A stretch of 64,000 nt of DNA, taken from positions 9,618,268 to 9,682,267 of the forward strand of contig OU342639.1 of NCBI GenBank assembly GCA_910589415.1, written 5' to 3'. The stretch comes from Malachius bipustulatus (Eukaryota > Arthropoda > Insecta > Coleoptera > Melyridae). Positions within the stretch are counted from its first letter, which is position 1; each line of letters starts with the position of its first letter. Of the stretch, positions 43,763 to 55,203 are shown in pieces. The notes beneath the pieces were generated by a model. That model made no database searches and was not told the DNA's origin. It worked only from the letters and a program-made list of their open reading frames with translations. The position numbers and the translations under genes are program-made.

Positions 43763-44795
43763 TTTACTTGCGAAGGGAAAGTTTGAGCTGAGGAAATGGG
43801 CCAGCAATAGTTCTGAGTTTCTCGAAAGTATTCCAGAATCCTTACGTCACACTTCTTCCCTCCCATTTGACGACAAGGAATCTTCTGTCGTGAAGGTGCT
43901 CGGTCTAAAGTGGCTACCCGAAAGGGACACTTTCACCTATACTATCGAGTCGATGTCAAGACCATGTACCAAAAGAAACATCTTGTCGGATTTGGCCAGG
44001 ACGTTCGATCCTTTGGGATTTCTATCACCACTCACATTTTACGCAAAATTCTTGATGCAGCATCTCTGGACTTTGAGACTTGACTGGGACAGCGAGCCCC
44101 CTGAAGACGTACGTCAGCGATGGACTCGCTATGTACGTGAGCTTCCTCTGCTTTCCGAAATAGAAATTCCTAGGCCAATAATGTATTCCCATCAATCGTC
44201 ATGTCAATTGCACGCCTTTGGGGATAGTTCCGAACGAGGCTACGCAGGCGTTGTTTATTTTCGTTTGGAATTTCCCGATAGAGGTCCAAAAGTATGTCTT
44301 ATATTTTCCAAGTCTAAGGTAGCACCCTTAAAACGTGTTTTCTTGCCTAGGCTAGAGTTATGCGCGGCAGTTCTTGTTGCAAAACTGGTGTCATTCGTAA
44401 TGAAGACATTCGTGGACACAGTGTTAATTTTGGATATTTTCGCTTGGTCCGATTCATCTGTCGCCCTCTCCTGGATCAAGTCGTCCCCTCATTGCTGGAA
44501 AACCTTCGTCAGCAACAGGGTGAGCCTTATTCAAGATCTTATTCCTCCGCATATGTGGCACCACGTTCGTTCAAATGACAATCCTGCCGACTGTGCGTCA
44601 CGGGGATTGTCTGCTTCGGAATTGGTTCATCATTCCATGTGGTGGAATGGACCTGATTTTCTTCAGTTGCCCCCGAATCATTGGCCAATTGAAAAAACCG
44701 ACCCTTCGAATTCTTCTTCAACTATTCGAGGAAGAGAAGAAAATTGTTTTATCTACGTTTGTCTCGTTAGACTACATCGACTTTCTTTTAGATAG
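43725..44795 (+). pseudogene. BEL/Pao RT end, RNase H
   Basis: It continues the RT thumb (KGKFELRKWASN, KVLGLKWLPERDTF) and the connection (RNILSDLARTFDPLGFLSPL). The RNase H-like part follows (HAFGDSSERGYAGVVYF, LPRLELCAAVL, AWSDSSVALSWIK, NPADCASRG). The frame changes again near 44715, where the linker to integrase begins. Confidence 0.88.
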
Positions 44796-46224
44796 ATATT
44801 CATCTCTGGCAAAAATCAAACGTATCATCGCGTACGTACGTCGTTTCGTTCCGCGGTCTCGAGCCCGTGCAGTCAGAGGTCCTTTTACCGAGTTAGAATT
44901 ATATCACGCACTTCTTGTTTTAGTCAAGCGTGTTCAATATGTCGCGTTCGCTGATATTCTACAAAATATCACAAATAGTCGATCTATTCCCAAGTCGTTT
45001 CGGAAGTTACATCCCTTTGTTGCGGAAGACGGAGTCCTCAGGGTGGGCGGTAGACTGGCTCATTCTGGTCTTTCTTATGATCAGAAACACCCTGCTATCT
45101 TGCCCCAGAAACACCGCCTAACTTATCTAATAATTGAGGAAGTGCATCGGAAAAATTTGCACCCAGGTCTTCAAAGCGTCCAGTTTCTGATAGCACAGAA
45201 TTTCTGGATTTTATCGCCCCGTCGGGCTATTCATCATGTTCTTAGTAAGTGCCTGAAGTGCTTCCGGACCAGACCTATTGCATTTCAGCCACCAATGGGA
45301 GATCTACCCACGTTTAGGATTAATCAAATTAAACCTTTTCAAATTGTGGGAGTGGACTATGGCGGTCCATTCCACATCAGGTTGGGAAAAAATAGATCAG
45401 CCAAGACCCAGAAAGCATATCTTTGTTTATTCGTTTGTTTCGTAACGAAAGCTCTACATCTGGAATTGGCTTCAGATTTGACAACCGATTGTTTCCTCGC
45501 TGCCCTAAGACGATTTGTTTCCCGTCGAGGGCGTTGCACGCAGATCTTTTCTGATCAAGGAACTAATTTCGTAGGGGCGAAAAGGGAAATCGAAAAACTC
45601 CTGCAACAAGCTGTTGATTCAGAAAAAATATCGTGGAGCCTTAATCCTCCCTCAGCCCCTCATTTCGGAGGGCTCTGGGAAGCTGGAATAAAGTCAGTAA
45701 AGACTCATTTGTTGAGAGTCATTGGTGAACAGGTTTTAACATTCGAGGAGTTTTACACCGTCCTGGTGCAGATCGAAGCGGTGCTAAACTCACGTCCTCT
45801 TTGCCCGATGAGCTCGGACCCCCACGATTTATCAGTGCTCACCCCCGGACATTTTTTAACTTTGGAACCGTTAACCTGCGTCCCAAACCCCGATCTTACT
45901 CACTTGTCGTTGAATCACTTATCGCGCTGGCAACTTATCCAGCGACTTCAGCAAGACGTTTGGCAACGTTGGCATAGGGAGTATCTCCACACTCTACAAC
46001 AAAGAAATAAATGGACCAATTCTTCTCAGGATACAGTCGTATGGACCCTGGTTCTTTTGAAGCATGAACAGCTACCCCCCATGAAGTGGAGCCTTGGTCG
46101 AATCGTTCAACTTCACCCGGGTAAGGACGGTGTAGCTAGAGTTGCAACTGTCCGTACTTCTAATGGACAAATTCAACGACCATTAGTGAAATTGTGCCCT
46201 TTACCGGGCGTCAATCCTCAGTAA
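44715..46224 (+). CDS. BEL/Pao integrase region
   Basis: The open frame extends up to 44575, but homology starts near 44715 (LLQLFEEEKKIVLSTF). Zinc-binding part: LRVGGRLAHSGLSYDQKHP, HPGLQSVQFL, CLKCFRTRP. Core: VDYGGPFHIR, IFSDQGTNFVGA, APHFGGLWEAGIKS. C-terminal part: MKWSLGRIVQLHPGKDGVAR. The integrase domains themselves are uninterrupted. Confidence 0.88.
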
Positions 46225-46253
46225 AATGCATCGCATTTTAGGTGGGCGGTGAA

Positions 46254-46624
46254 TGTTAAAGCCCCAACTAAAATGCTTTTTATATTTTTGTAAATAATAC
46301 TTTTGTTTTGTTTTGGGTAGGGAAATAATTAGCATTTGCCATTTCCATTAATTTAATTGAGTTGCTCGGGATATTTATTTTATTTTACGCGAAAAGAATA
46401 ATCGCCTGGCTTCCCCACTTGCTTCTGCGTCAAGAGGAAGAAGAGTCGTCGTGTCGCCGCCTCGAGAGAGGTTCGTTGGGTTTTCAAGTTAGCTGAAAAT
46501 ACGCCGCGGTACGCTGGTGCCAAAATTTTCGTTTCGTTCGTGCTCTGCCACTTCTACAAGCTCCATTTCTAGGCCTAGAACCGAATCCACCCCAGCTTCG
46601 CCAAAAGGTAAGTGGTTCAGTTGT
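46254..46624 (+). repeat. 3' LTR of the second BEL/Pao element
   Basis: It starts TGTTAAAGCCCCAACTAAAA after the polypurine tract. A GC-richer block (TCGTCGTGTCGCCGCCTCG) lies at about 46446. The right end near TTGTCA (46624) is an estimate, since no partner LTR is available. Confidence 0.5.
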
Positions 46625-47620
46625 CAGGCGATTCATATCGTTTAAAATTTAAATTTCGCCCACAAACTTGACAAATGTCCTTGCACTGGCAAATATGGAC
46701 ATCTACAAGGCTCTAACTGATTTTTTTATAGCTATAAAGCTACCTCTCTGAACTCTTCGAGTTATATATGGTTTTTTTAATTATTTTTATCTAGAGTCTA
46801 TTTTTTCTAGATAGATGATGTTTGATATCCTGTGGCTAATGAACTCTGTTCGAGGCCAACCCTCCCCCCCCCCCACACACACACAAAATTTCGATTCATA
46901 CAATCCACTTATTAATACCTATTCGTAGGTATACTTCAATTTTTTCGAGAACCTAGATTCGTCTAGGCTCATTCAAAAACAGGCGGAGATACTCGAACTC
47001 TTTCACATGATGTTTATTTTTGTAGAATTTCAAATTTTTCGATTTTCAAGACTTCCCAGTAAAAAAAGTGCATTTTTTAAATAAAGTTAGCCAGTGACGT
47101 ACATAGAAAAAGGGTCAAATTTTTTTGTTGTGTTAAATTTAAAGATCAATTTTATGGCACGTTTTCAAACGAAATGAAATTGAATTTACACAGTAAACCA
47201 CTACGCCGATATGACCTGACTATGGAAAATTTCAGAAAGCCAACTTAAAAAGCGCTGAAAATATTCATAATTGAATTAACGCATAAAAATACACTATTTA
47301 TGCGATTGACGCGCAAGAAAGTATTTTTTTATAGTGACCACGAATTGAAATGTCTAGCACGTTCATTACCCAATAAAATTTCAACTCAAAAATTTTATTA
47401 CTATACATACCATACTGTTTCCCAATTGAAAAACGGACCTTGTTTTCAGATTCGCTGTGGCTTAAAGTATTAGAGGCCAGGCTTTAATTCATAAACGACG
47501 TCCAAACTAAAAAAAAATTCCAAAGGGGGGGCACTGTTCATTTTTTGTTTTCAAAAAAATTATTTTTCGAAAGCGAGCTGATGCTTTTTTCTGGCAGTAC
47601 TAATAACGCTGATTCAGAAT
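46625..47620. other. intergenic with foldback debris and C/CA tract
   Basis: No gene, and no trace of the missing Arp8 C-terminus. It has a C run followed by (CA)n near 46863-46885. The stretch AGCCAGTGACGTACATAGAA (47090) matches inner parts of the foldback family also seen near 59713. Confidence 0.45.
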
Positions 47621-48463
47621 ATACAGGATGTCCCAGCTTATTCGAAGCGGTCTCTGTAGGCCAAACGATAGACTTTTTCAAAAAACTTTTTGAAAATTGA
47701 AGTACAGAATCACAATGGCCATAATTTAAAATTATTTTGGAGTATACAGAGTGTCCCATATGAGAGTGGCATATCAAAGTTATGTTTTTTTAAATGGAAT
47801 GCTTCTATGTTGTTGCATTTTTAGATTGTCTGAGAAGAGAAAATAAGATTGGCTTTTACAGTTGGTGTTTAAATTCAGAAGTTTTTGAGTTATAAACAAG
47901 TGAAAATTGTCATTTTTCGAGTTCAAGGCCCTGTACAACGAAAACGGCTTCCATGTCCCTATTTTAACTTTTTATGTACTATCCTATGGTATAGAAACAT
48001 TTGTACTTTCTTTGATTTTTTTATTTGGCGACACGTGGAGAAATCTCAGAATTTTTCAAATTTTTGATCACCCTGTGTAAACATTTAATCTATACCATAG
48101 GATAGTACATAAAAAGTTAAAATAGCGACATGTAAGCCGTTTTCGTTGTACAGGGCCTTGAACTTCAAAAATGACGATTTTCACTTGTTTATAACTCAAA
48201 AACTTCTGAATTTAAATACCAACTGTAAAAGCCAATCTTATTTTCTCTTCTCAGACAATCTAAAAATGCAATAACATAGGAGCTTTTTATTTAAAAAAAC
48301 ATAACTTTGATATGTCACTGTCATATGGGACACTCTTTATACTCCAAAATAATTTTAAATTATGGTCATTGCGATTCTGTACTTGAATTTTCGAAAAGTT
48401 TTTTGAAAAAGTTCATCGTTTGGCCCACAGAGACCGCTTCGAATAAGCTGGGACACCCTGTAT
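47621..48463. mobile_element. large foldback element, ~400-bp arms
   Basis: ATACAGGATGTCCCAGCTTA at 47621 pairs with the complement ending at 48463. Pairing continues inward through GGGACACTC/GAGTGTCCC to a centre near 48055. It is non-coding, and related through its inner arm to 22586-23444. Frames on both strands here are mirror images of each other, which explains the similar short ORFs. Confidence 0.88.
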
Positions 48464-48698
48464 ATGGTATTAGGGGTCGTAAAAGCCGGGAAGTGTCCCA
48501 AATCGAGCCCCAAAGAGGGTCAACCAACGGTCCTGAATTATGACTTTAAAAATTCATATAACTGAAACGGTGGCTCCAATGGAAAAACTTACTTTGATAT
48601 CAGATTCGCGGTGGCCTAAAGTATTAGAAGCCAGTTAATATCCATCACTAGATATAAAGTATAATTTTAAAACATAAGTGTTTTATTTAGTATCATTA

Positions 48699-50009
48699 AC
48701 TCATCGTTCAATAAGTCCCGGGATTAACTATGAAAACAACATTTTACCGGCAAAATTCTGTATTATTCATCAAAATAATCTCCTTCAAGTGCAATACAAT
48801 CATTCCAACGCTTCTCTAACTTTTCAATGCCATGTTTGTAGAACGATTTGTCTTTTGACTCAAAATGAGCCTCAGTAGCAGCGATCACCTCCTCATTCGA
48901 GCCAAATCTTTTTCCCTGGAGCATCTTTTTGAGATCCGCGAAGAGCCAGTAGTCGCTGGGGGCCAGATCCGGCGAGTACGGAGGATGGGGAAGCAGTTGG
49001 AAGCCCATGCAATTCATTGAATTTGGTCATCGTTTTGATTGACTTGTGGCACGGTGTTGTCTTGATGAAAGATGACTTTCTTCTTCTTCATGTGTGGGCG
49101 TTTTTTTTGCTATTTCGGCCTTCAAACGATCCAATAACACCGTGTAGTAGTCGCTATTGATGGTTTTTCCTTTTTCGAGGTAGTCAATGAAAATTATACC
49201 ATTCGCATCCCAGAATACGGACGCCATCACTTTGCCGGCCGACTGTTGTGTTTTTGGACGCTTCGGGCGGCTTTCACCGGTCGTACGCCATTCAGCTGAC
49301 TGCCGACGTGACTCCGGAGTGAAATAGTGAATCCATGTTTCGTCCACTGTCACATATCGACGCAAAAAATCCCGTTTATTGCGAGTAAACAGTGCCAAAC
49401 AGCTCTCCGAATCATTGATAAGTTGTTGCTTTTGTTCCATTGTGAGCAAACGCGGCACCCATTTGGAAAAAACCTTTTTCATAGCCAATTTTTGGTGCAA
49501 AATAGTAAATGCACTACCAGTTGATATATTCACCATCTTAGCTATCTCGCGCACTTTCATTTTGCGGTCACCCAACACGATTTTCAATACTTGCTTGGTG
49601 TTTTCGGGAGTTACTGCCTCATTTGGCCGACCCGAACGTTCCGCATCATTTGTATCAGCACGACCGCGTTTGAAGTCAGCATACCACCGACAAATGGTTG
49701 TTTTCGACGGAGTAGAGTCCGGATAACGTTTTTCAAGCCATTGCTGAGCTTGAACAGTATTTTTTCCCATTAGAAAACAATGTTTTATCAACACACGAAA
49801 CTCGTTTTGGTCCATTTTTTCACGATTTCTCTATAGCTTTCTTGGTTATGCTTCGAATTACATCAAATTTTGACACATCATGTTATGCTTCGAATTACAT
49901 CAAATTTTGACACATCTGATCTAAAGGTTGGTACTTCTGAACCTTGGTATATACATGGCATTATTAGCGCCATCTCTACGCTAGTCCCGGGACTTATTGA
50001 ACGATGAGT
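48699..50009 (-). mobile_element. mariner element, complete ends
   Basis: 1,311 bp with TIRs ACTCATCGTTCAATAAGTCC and complement, flanked by TA (48697-48698, 50010-50011). The length and TSD are those of mariner. The transposase is on the - strand and broken. Confidence 0.93.
48763..49815 (-). pseudogene. mariner transposase, frameshifted
   Basis: 49815-49027 carries the paired helix-turn-helix DNA-binding half (TICRWYADFKRGR, WVPRLLT) and the first catalytic acid (VTVDETWIHYF). 49017-48763 carries the third (HPPYSPDLAPSDYWLF). Between them, near 49090-49017, the frame changes at an AAGAAGAAG run and again by the end of the HQDN segment, which holds the second acid. All three catalytic acids (DD34D pattern) are thus recognisable but not in one frame, so the copy cannot make transposase. 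Confidence 0.92.
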
Positions 50010-50011
50010 TA

Positions 50012-52638
50012 GTTTACACCAATTTAGTCGAAATAATTGCAACAAACATTCAACAAAAATTTTAATGTCACTCAAATTACAATTTTTTTTTCCAAATTAC
50101 AAATAACATTTGTCTTAAGTACATCATATGCTTACACATTAAAGAGTTTCTCAACGATTCTCTTTTTAAAACAATGAAAAGTTACACATATTTTGTATTG
50201 CAATTAGCCCTAAACAGTTTTTAAAATGAGATCTCGATAAAATAGTAGTAGTATAATAATTAATATGCGTGTTTATAATTTAATAGAAAAGAGGTTCTAG
50301 GGATTTCTTTAGGAGACGCAGCTGAAAACTACAACTTCTCGAATCAACAGTGAGTTGTCTCTTACCTTCTATCTAGAAATACCTCATTTCATAAGGGATC
50401 GTAGGAAAGTAAAAATGTCTATCATAAACATATTTTAAAATTAACATAATTTTAATAGGTATGTAATTTTTTGAAAGCGGTACATAATTTTTTGAAAGCA
50501 GAGAACTGTAGAATTAGAATTAATTAGGTGTGCTTCATAATAGTTAACAATATGGACACATCAAAGCTACAAGAAACTAAACACTATAAATTAAACTGGG
50601 TCAGTTTTTTGGAACTAGTTACCAGACTTACTTTAGATCAGACAAGTTTGATCTTCCATGTCTTAGAGCATATTTAAGTTAATTTTTTCAATTACAGCCT
50701 GGTTGTTACATTGTATTTATTTGTTTGATTTAAGAAATACCATACATAAAGTTGCTTCCTAGAGGGTTTAGTCTCTTACTTTCAGCCTTTCAATTAGTAT
50801 TAAAATGTTATATGTTTATTTTCGGAATAAATTGTTTTTTATTTTTGTAATTTTTTCATTTCCTGACATCATAGACGTATTGAACGCATTTAGATGCCCA
50901 ATGCGAGCTATCCGCACGTATTTACTACGAGTTTAACGGTACATGGCATATTCGTTTAGTCGGTCAAAAACCAGATAACTCGTAGTGAGCTTTCAGGTAC
51001 AACACACCAACTAAGATTTATTTTCTAAGAATGCAAAACCATTAAGCTCCATGTTATAATTCGAGAAAATGCTTATATTTGAATTGCTTGAGCAATGAAT
51101 GTTTTGGTCTCCATGTATGAGAAACTATGGTTTCCTGTTTCGGGAAGCATTTTATTAAAAAAAATGCTATTTTTTACAAGATGAATGAACAGCTTCAAGT
51201 TTGGTGAAGTATTAACTTAAACATGCTCTACTTGAATAAAAAATATTAAACCAATTTAATGATTTATTTGAATTTTCAAGTGGCTCCTTTCATTTTATAG
51301 ATTTTTTAAAACCTATTTATTTATATGTGAATAACTTTCCTTAATAATAATTAATGATAAAAAAAGTCAATGTCAATACATTTGTAGAAGATATAAAATT
51401 AATAAAAAAGTTGATTAATAAAAATTCTTTCAAAAGTTTAAGAATCAGGTCTAAATCATTCATTTTAAAAATATAAAAAAGTAATGATACGATAAAAAAG
51501 GAACTTTAAAACTATGTTCTTCGTTAGCCACAGGTCTTCATAAATTAATAACTGAATAATTCTCTAGACTGGACTTCGATTACATTCGCTAGAAAAATAT
51601 CAGACATCTTCGTTTTTATGAAATAACCTGAGAACCAATAAATTATGCTAGCTCCTATGAAGGATCTTTGCACTTGATCTAGAGTCCAACTGGGTCCTAA
51701 CTTATTTGTGAAATCGAATTCAGTTTGAAGCGTAACAGATACATATGCTAGGATCTGCATCTTTAGAAATCACGCCTCTGTAGGTTGTTATTAAGGTTGT
51801 AATTGTTGCATAAAAAGTAGGTACCAAATACAGAAGTGGTCAATGTTCAATAACACGTGAATCATTAAATCAATGCGGGCTACAATGTATTGGGGAAAAT
51901 TCTATGTATACATTTCCTGTTACAGTACAAGGTTATTCATTTCCAGATGGCAAAAATTGAATTAAGAAAAATCCGGTAACAAAAAAAAAACAACATTGAT
52001 GCAAAAATAATTTCGATAACAGAAAGGAAACATCATTACAGCTTCTAGACATTTAGCCGAAAAGATAAAAAGGTATTGAATAAATTCAAGTTAGAATATT
52101 AGACTCCTGGGATGGTTTTCACTTTCACCCATCTTGGTGGGATTTTTTTTATTTTGTCTTTCTGAAACTGATTATTAATTCATGCCATCTTGATCTGAAT
52201 CGCTCCTAAGTTTATTTCTCTCATAGAAATCCCATGAAAAGTCTTTAATTCACATAGCAACTACATGACATTCAAGAGCCCAACTACGTTACCGCATGTT
52301 TTATAATGGGCACAAAACATACACTATCTGTTAAATATAGTCTAACAATCATTAAATTGTAAACTTTGAGGAAAAATTGAAAATTTCTGATCTAAAATTA
52401 AAAGTTAAATTAACGTTAGAATAAAGAGTATATCACGAATTTAAGAAATTATATACAACAAGAAAGACATTATTGTGAGATGCGTTACCTAACTTATTCA
52501 AGTAAATATCTGATAACTTATGAAAAAAATAATTGCTAAAAAAATACTTATTTTCACATTAAACATTAGTTTAAAAACTAGTTTTACGAAAATTGGCAGA
52601 CATCAGTCGAGAAAATTTTGTATGACTATTATACCGTG
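50012..52638. other. intergenic, nothing recognised
   Basis: Very AT-rich, downstream of the MAST stop codon. It may include the MAST 3' UTR. I see no gene; the 71-codon frame at 51760-51545 has no support. Confidence 0.5.
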
Positions 52639-55203
52639 TTACTTTTTCTTCATCTCGGTTTTTAATTTAGACTGCAATTCGCCGCTTGCTTTATCACCTT
52701 TATCCAATTTAGCTGCCTTATCTTCATCATTTTTCAAAGCACCAACTTCCGCTTTATCACATTTTTTATCTTTATTTTTATCGATTCCAAGTTTGTGCTT
52801 CAAATTATCTTTATCACATTTATCTTTCTTCTCTTTCTCCTGGATTTTCTTCAAACATTCAGAATATAAGCCAGAGACGACTTTATCCTCGCTTTTATCA
52901 TCAACTTTACAATCTTTCTTGTCTTTTTCAATGTCTTGATTGGTCGGGGAATCTTTCTCTTCAGCGATACGTGGCAACAATTCTCCAGGACCTGTGAGTG
53001 TCAACGATAATCTATTCTCCGTGGTATTCAGAGGAACATTACTCGAATCCATCTGTGAAGCAGTTGGTTCATTATCACCTTCTTTATTAAACCCAGAAAC
53101 TTCAGTCTGAGATCTCCACACACTGCTGGTATTACCAGTACCAGGCCTACTAGTGGCTTTAATTGCCGTAGTCCCTGAAGAACAGAGAGGAGATATAGAA
53201 CATTTATTTTCAGCGCTTCTCGGATGTAATCGATCGGGAGACAACGCTCTTCTAAGCAAAGGAGACCCGGGCTCTGTCCCTTTGGACCTCACAAAACCTT
53301 TCTTGGTTTGTGCGCAAACAGTTATAGGAGACGAACCGGCACTTGGACTGTAAGACTGTGTGGTGTTAGAACTGCCAGGTTGATGGCCAATTGGGAAAGC
53401 CAAAGGACTTGGTGATCTTGTTGGAGAAGCAGGCATGGGAGAAGGAGATGGAGTCCTTGCCAGTGGTGAGAGTGGGATGTGTCCAACTGATTTACGTCGA
53501 CTTGGTACATTAGATGGGCTGGACACATGCAAAGGCTTAGAGCAGCCGGTCGAATGAAGCTTATGCTTCAATCCATGTAATGTAGAAGGACGCTGGTAGT
53601 GTTGTTTACTGCTAGATCGGGCGGGTACTGCAACTGTCGTGGGACTTGAAGAACCAGAAGATGAACTCAATCCACTGGTAGATGACGAATTGTTAAAAGA
53701 AGTGAACTGTTCAGGCGATAAACTACTCCGTAAAGAGCTGGCATTTGCAGTACAAGAAGAATTATCAGTTCTTGGAAACGTCTGGAAGCTGCGACTTTGT
53801 GTAACCGATATCGGTGACTGTATGTTGGCAATCTGTTGCATTTCAACGCTGGCACGTTTATTACTTATCTTCCTGAACAGTGAAGTCTTACGTCTCTTGT
53901 CGTTATCTCTCTTCTGTTTTCTTTGACGATGCAAGCTACGTTTAGCTAATTTACTCTGTCCTGGTTCCCGTTTACGTCCTCCAGTTTTGATGGAGGTCTG
54001 TTCGAGAGGTGTGGCTCTCAAGCTGACGTGTTCCGCTCCGCTCAACAGTAACTGCAATACTTGAGTATGGTAGAGACCTTGGACAGCCTCACCGTTGATA
54101 TGAGTTATGAGATCAGCAGGACGGAGACCTGCTTCGAAAGCAGGACTACCTTCATCGACAGCCATGACTAGGTGGTGCATGGTGTAGACATCGGTGTCGC
54201 CATAGTAAACCCTTATGGTGTGAACTGTGAAGCCAAATCCTTTGGGACCTCGACGGATAATTATGGGCGGCTTGAGGCTGGTCACTAGAGGTGACAACTC
54301 ACGACAGGGAGATGTGTCACGGGAACTTGCGGTGCTGGAACCACCGCCACCACTTGGTGAATTTATTCCCTGAATTGGTGCTTGGAAATCATCTGCAACA
54401 AAAACAAGAATATCTTATTATAGCATGTTCGTGTTACTCCAGAATTGTCTGGACATTTTTAAAACATAGTACACCCTCACTAATCTGTAAGGTCATTATC
54501 ATTAATAAGCGTGTACTATAGTAACTTCATGCAAGTAGTGTCACTTACCTGAAGGAATTATAAGTGACAAGCCAGAAGCAGAGGCACTTTTAACCACCGA
54601 TCGTGACTTATGTTTCATGGTAGGAGTAACATGTTGAGCACGACCCAAAGGTGATACTTCTCTATTATTTTCCGAGGAGGATGTGCCAGTTTCCAAGCTA
54701 CTGTGGTCGTCTTCTACAGAAACAGACAGCTTTGGAAGGATGTCTCGAGCATGCGCTGTTTTCCTCCTTCGATGGATTTGTGGTGAGACATCATCACTGT
54801 CGGTCTGGGACGATTCTGGTGTACTTATAGATTTAGTTACATCCAAAGATATCTAAAAAAAATATTTTTTGATTGTTGATTTCGTAAAGTTGCATCAAAT
54901 TTACCTTTTTATAATCAAGAGGGAGCAAATCATGATGTTCCCGTTCGGGGGTCTTCAAACTGCTGCTACGGAGTTTCATCCTGAAATCTGGCACATGTTC
55001 AGGGGTATCAGGAGTTGTTACTACAGAGGTAGTTATTCTTATAGAATCTGCAGAATTATCTGATTCCCCAACAGTATTTATTTTTGAAGAGACATATACT
55101 TTCTTATATTGTGGAGAACACGAAGAGAAGAGACCGAATACTGGGGAGTCATCGGTATCATCAGTGTCATCTTCCAATTCATGATTATAGCGATCTATAC
55201 GAC
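52639..55203 (-). CDS. MAST exons 10-12: linker, PDZ and tail
   Basis: 55203-54905 and 54852-54549 encode acidic and serine-rich linkers ([34 protein letters not shown]). 54392-52639 holds the PDZ (about 54250-53990, [29 protein letters not shown]), an Arg/Lys-rich stretch, a Ser/Pro-rich region and the charged C-terminus ending EMKKK. Confidence 0.92.

Larger units (their letters stand above)
40613..46624 (+). mobile_element. BEL/Pao element, nearly complete coding region, 3' LTR
   Basis: gag (40887), protease, RT, RNase H and integrase follow in canonical order to 46224, then a polypurine tract (GGTGGGCGGTGAA) and an LTR starting TGTTAAAGCCCC at 46254. No 5' LTR of matching sequence is found upstream of gag, so the left end is lost or replaced. 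Three frame breaks and one inserted sequence make it inactive. Confidence 0.85.

Noticed and set aside
48307..48543. Short frames nearly identical on both strands at 47538-47777 and 48307-48543
   Set aside because: They are the two arms of one palindrome, so the similarity is a consequence of the inverted repeat.
52520..52939. 139-codon + strand frame and several others opposite MAST
   Set aside because: They are antisense shadows of the MAST last exon, whose frame, phase and PDZ domain are clear.
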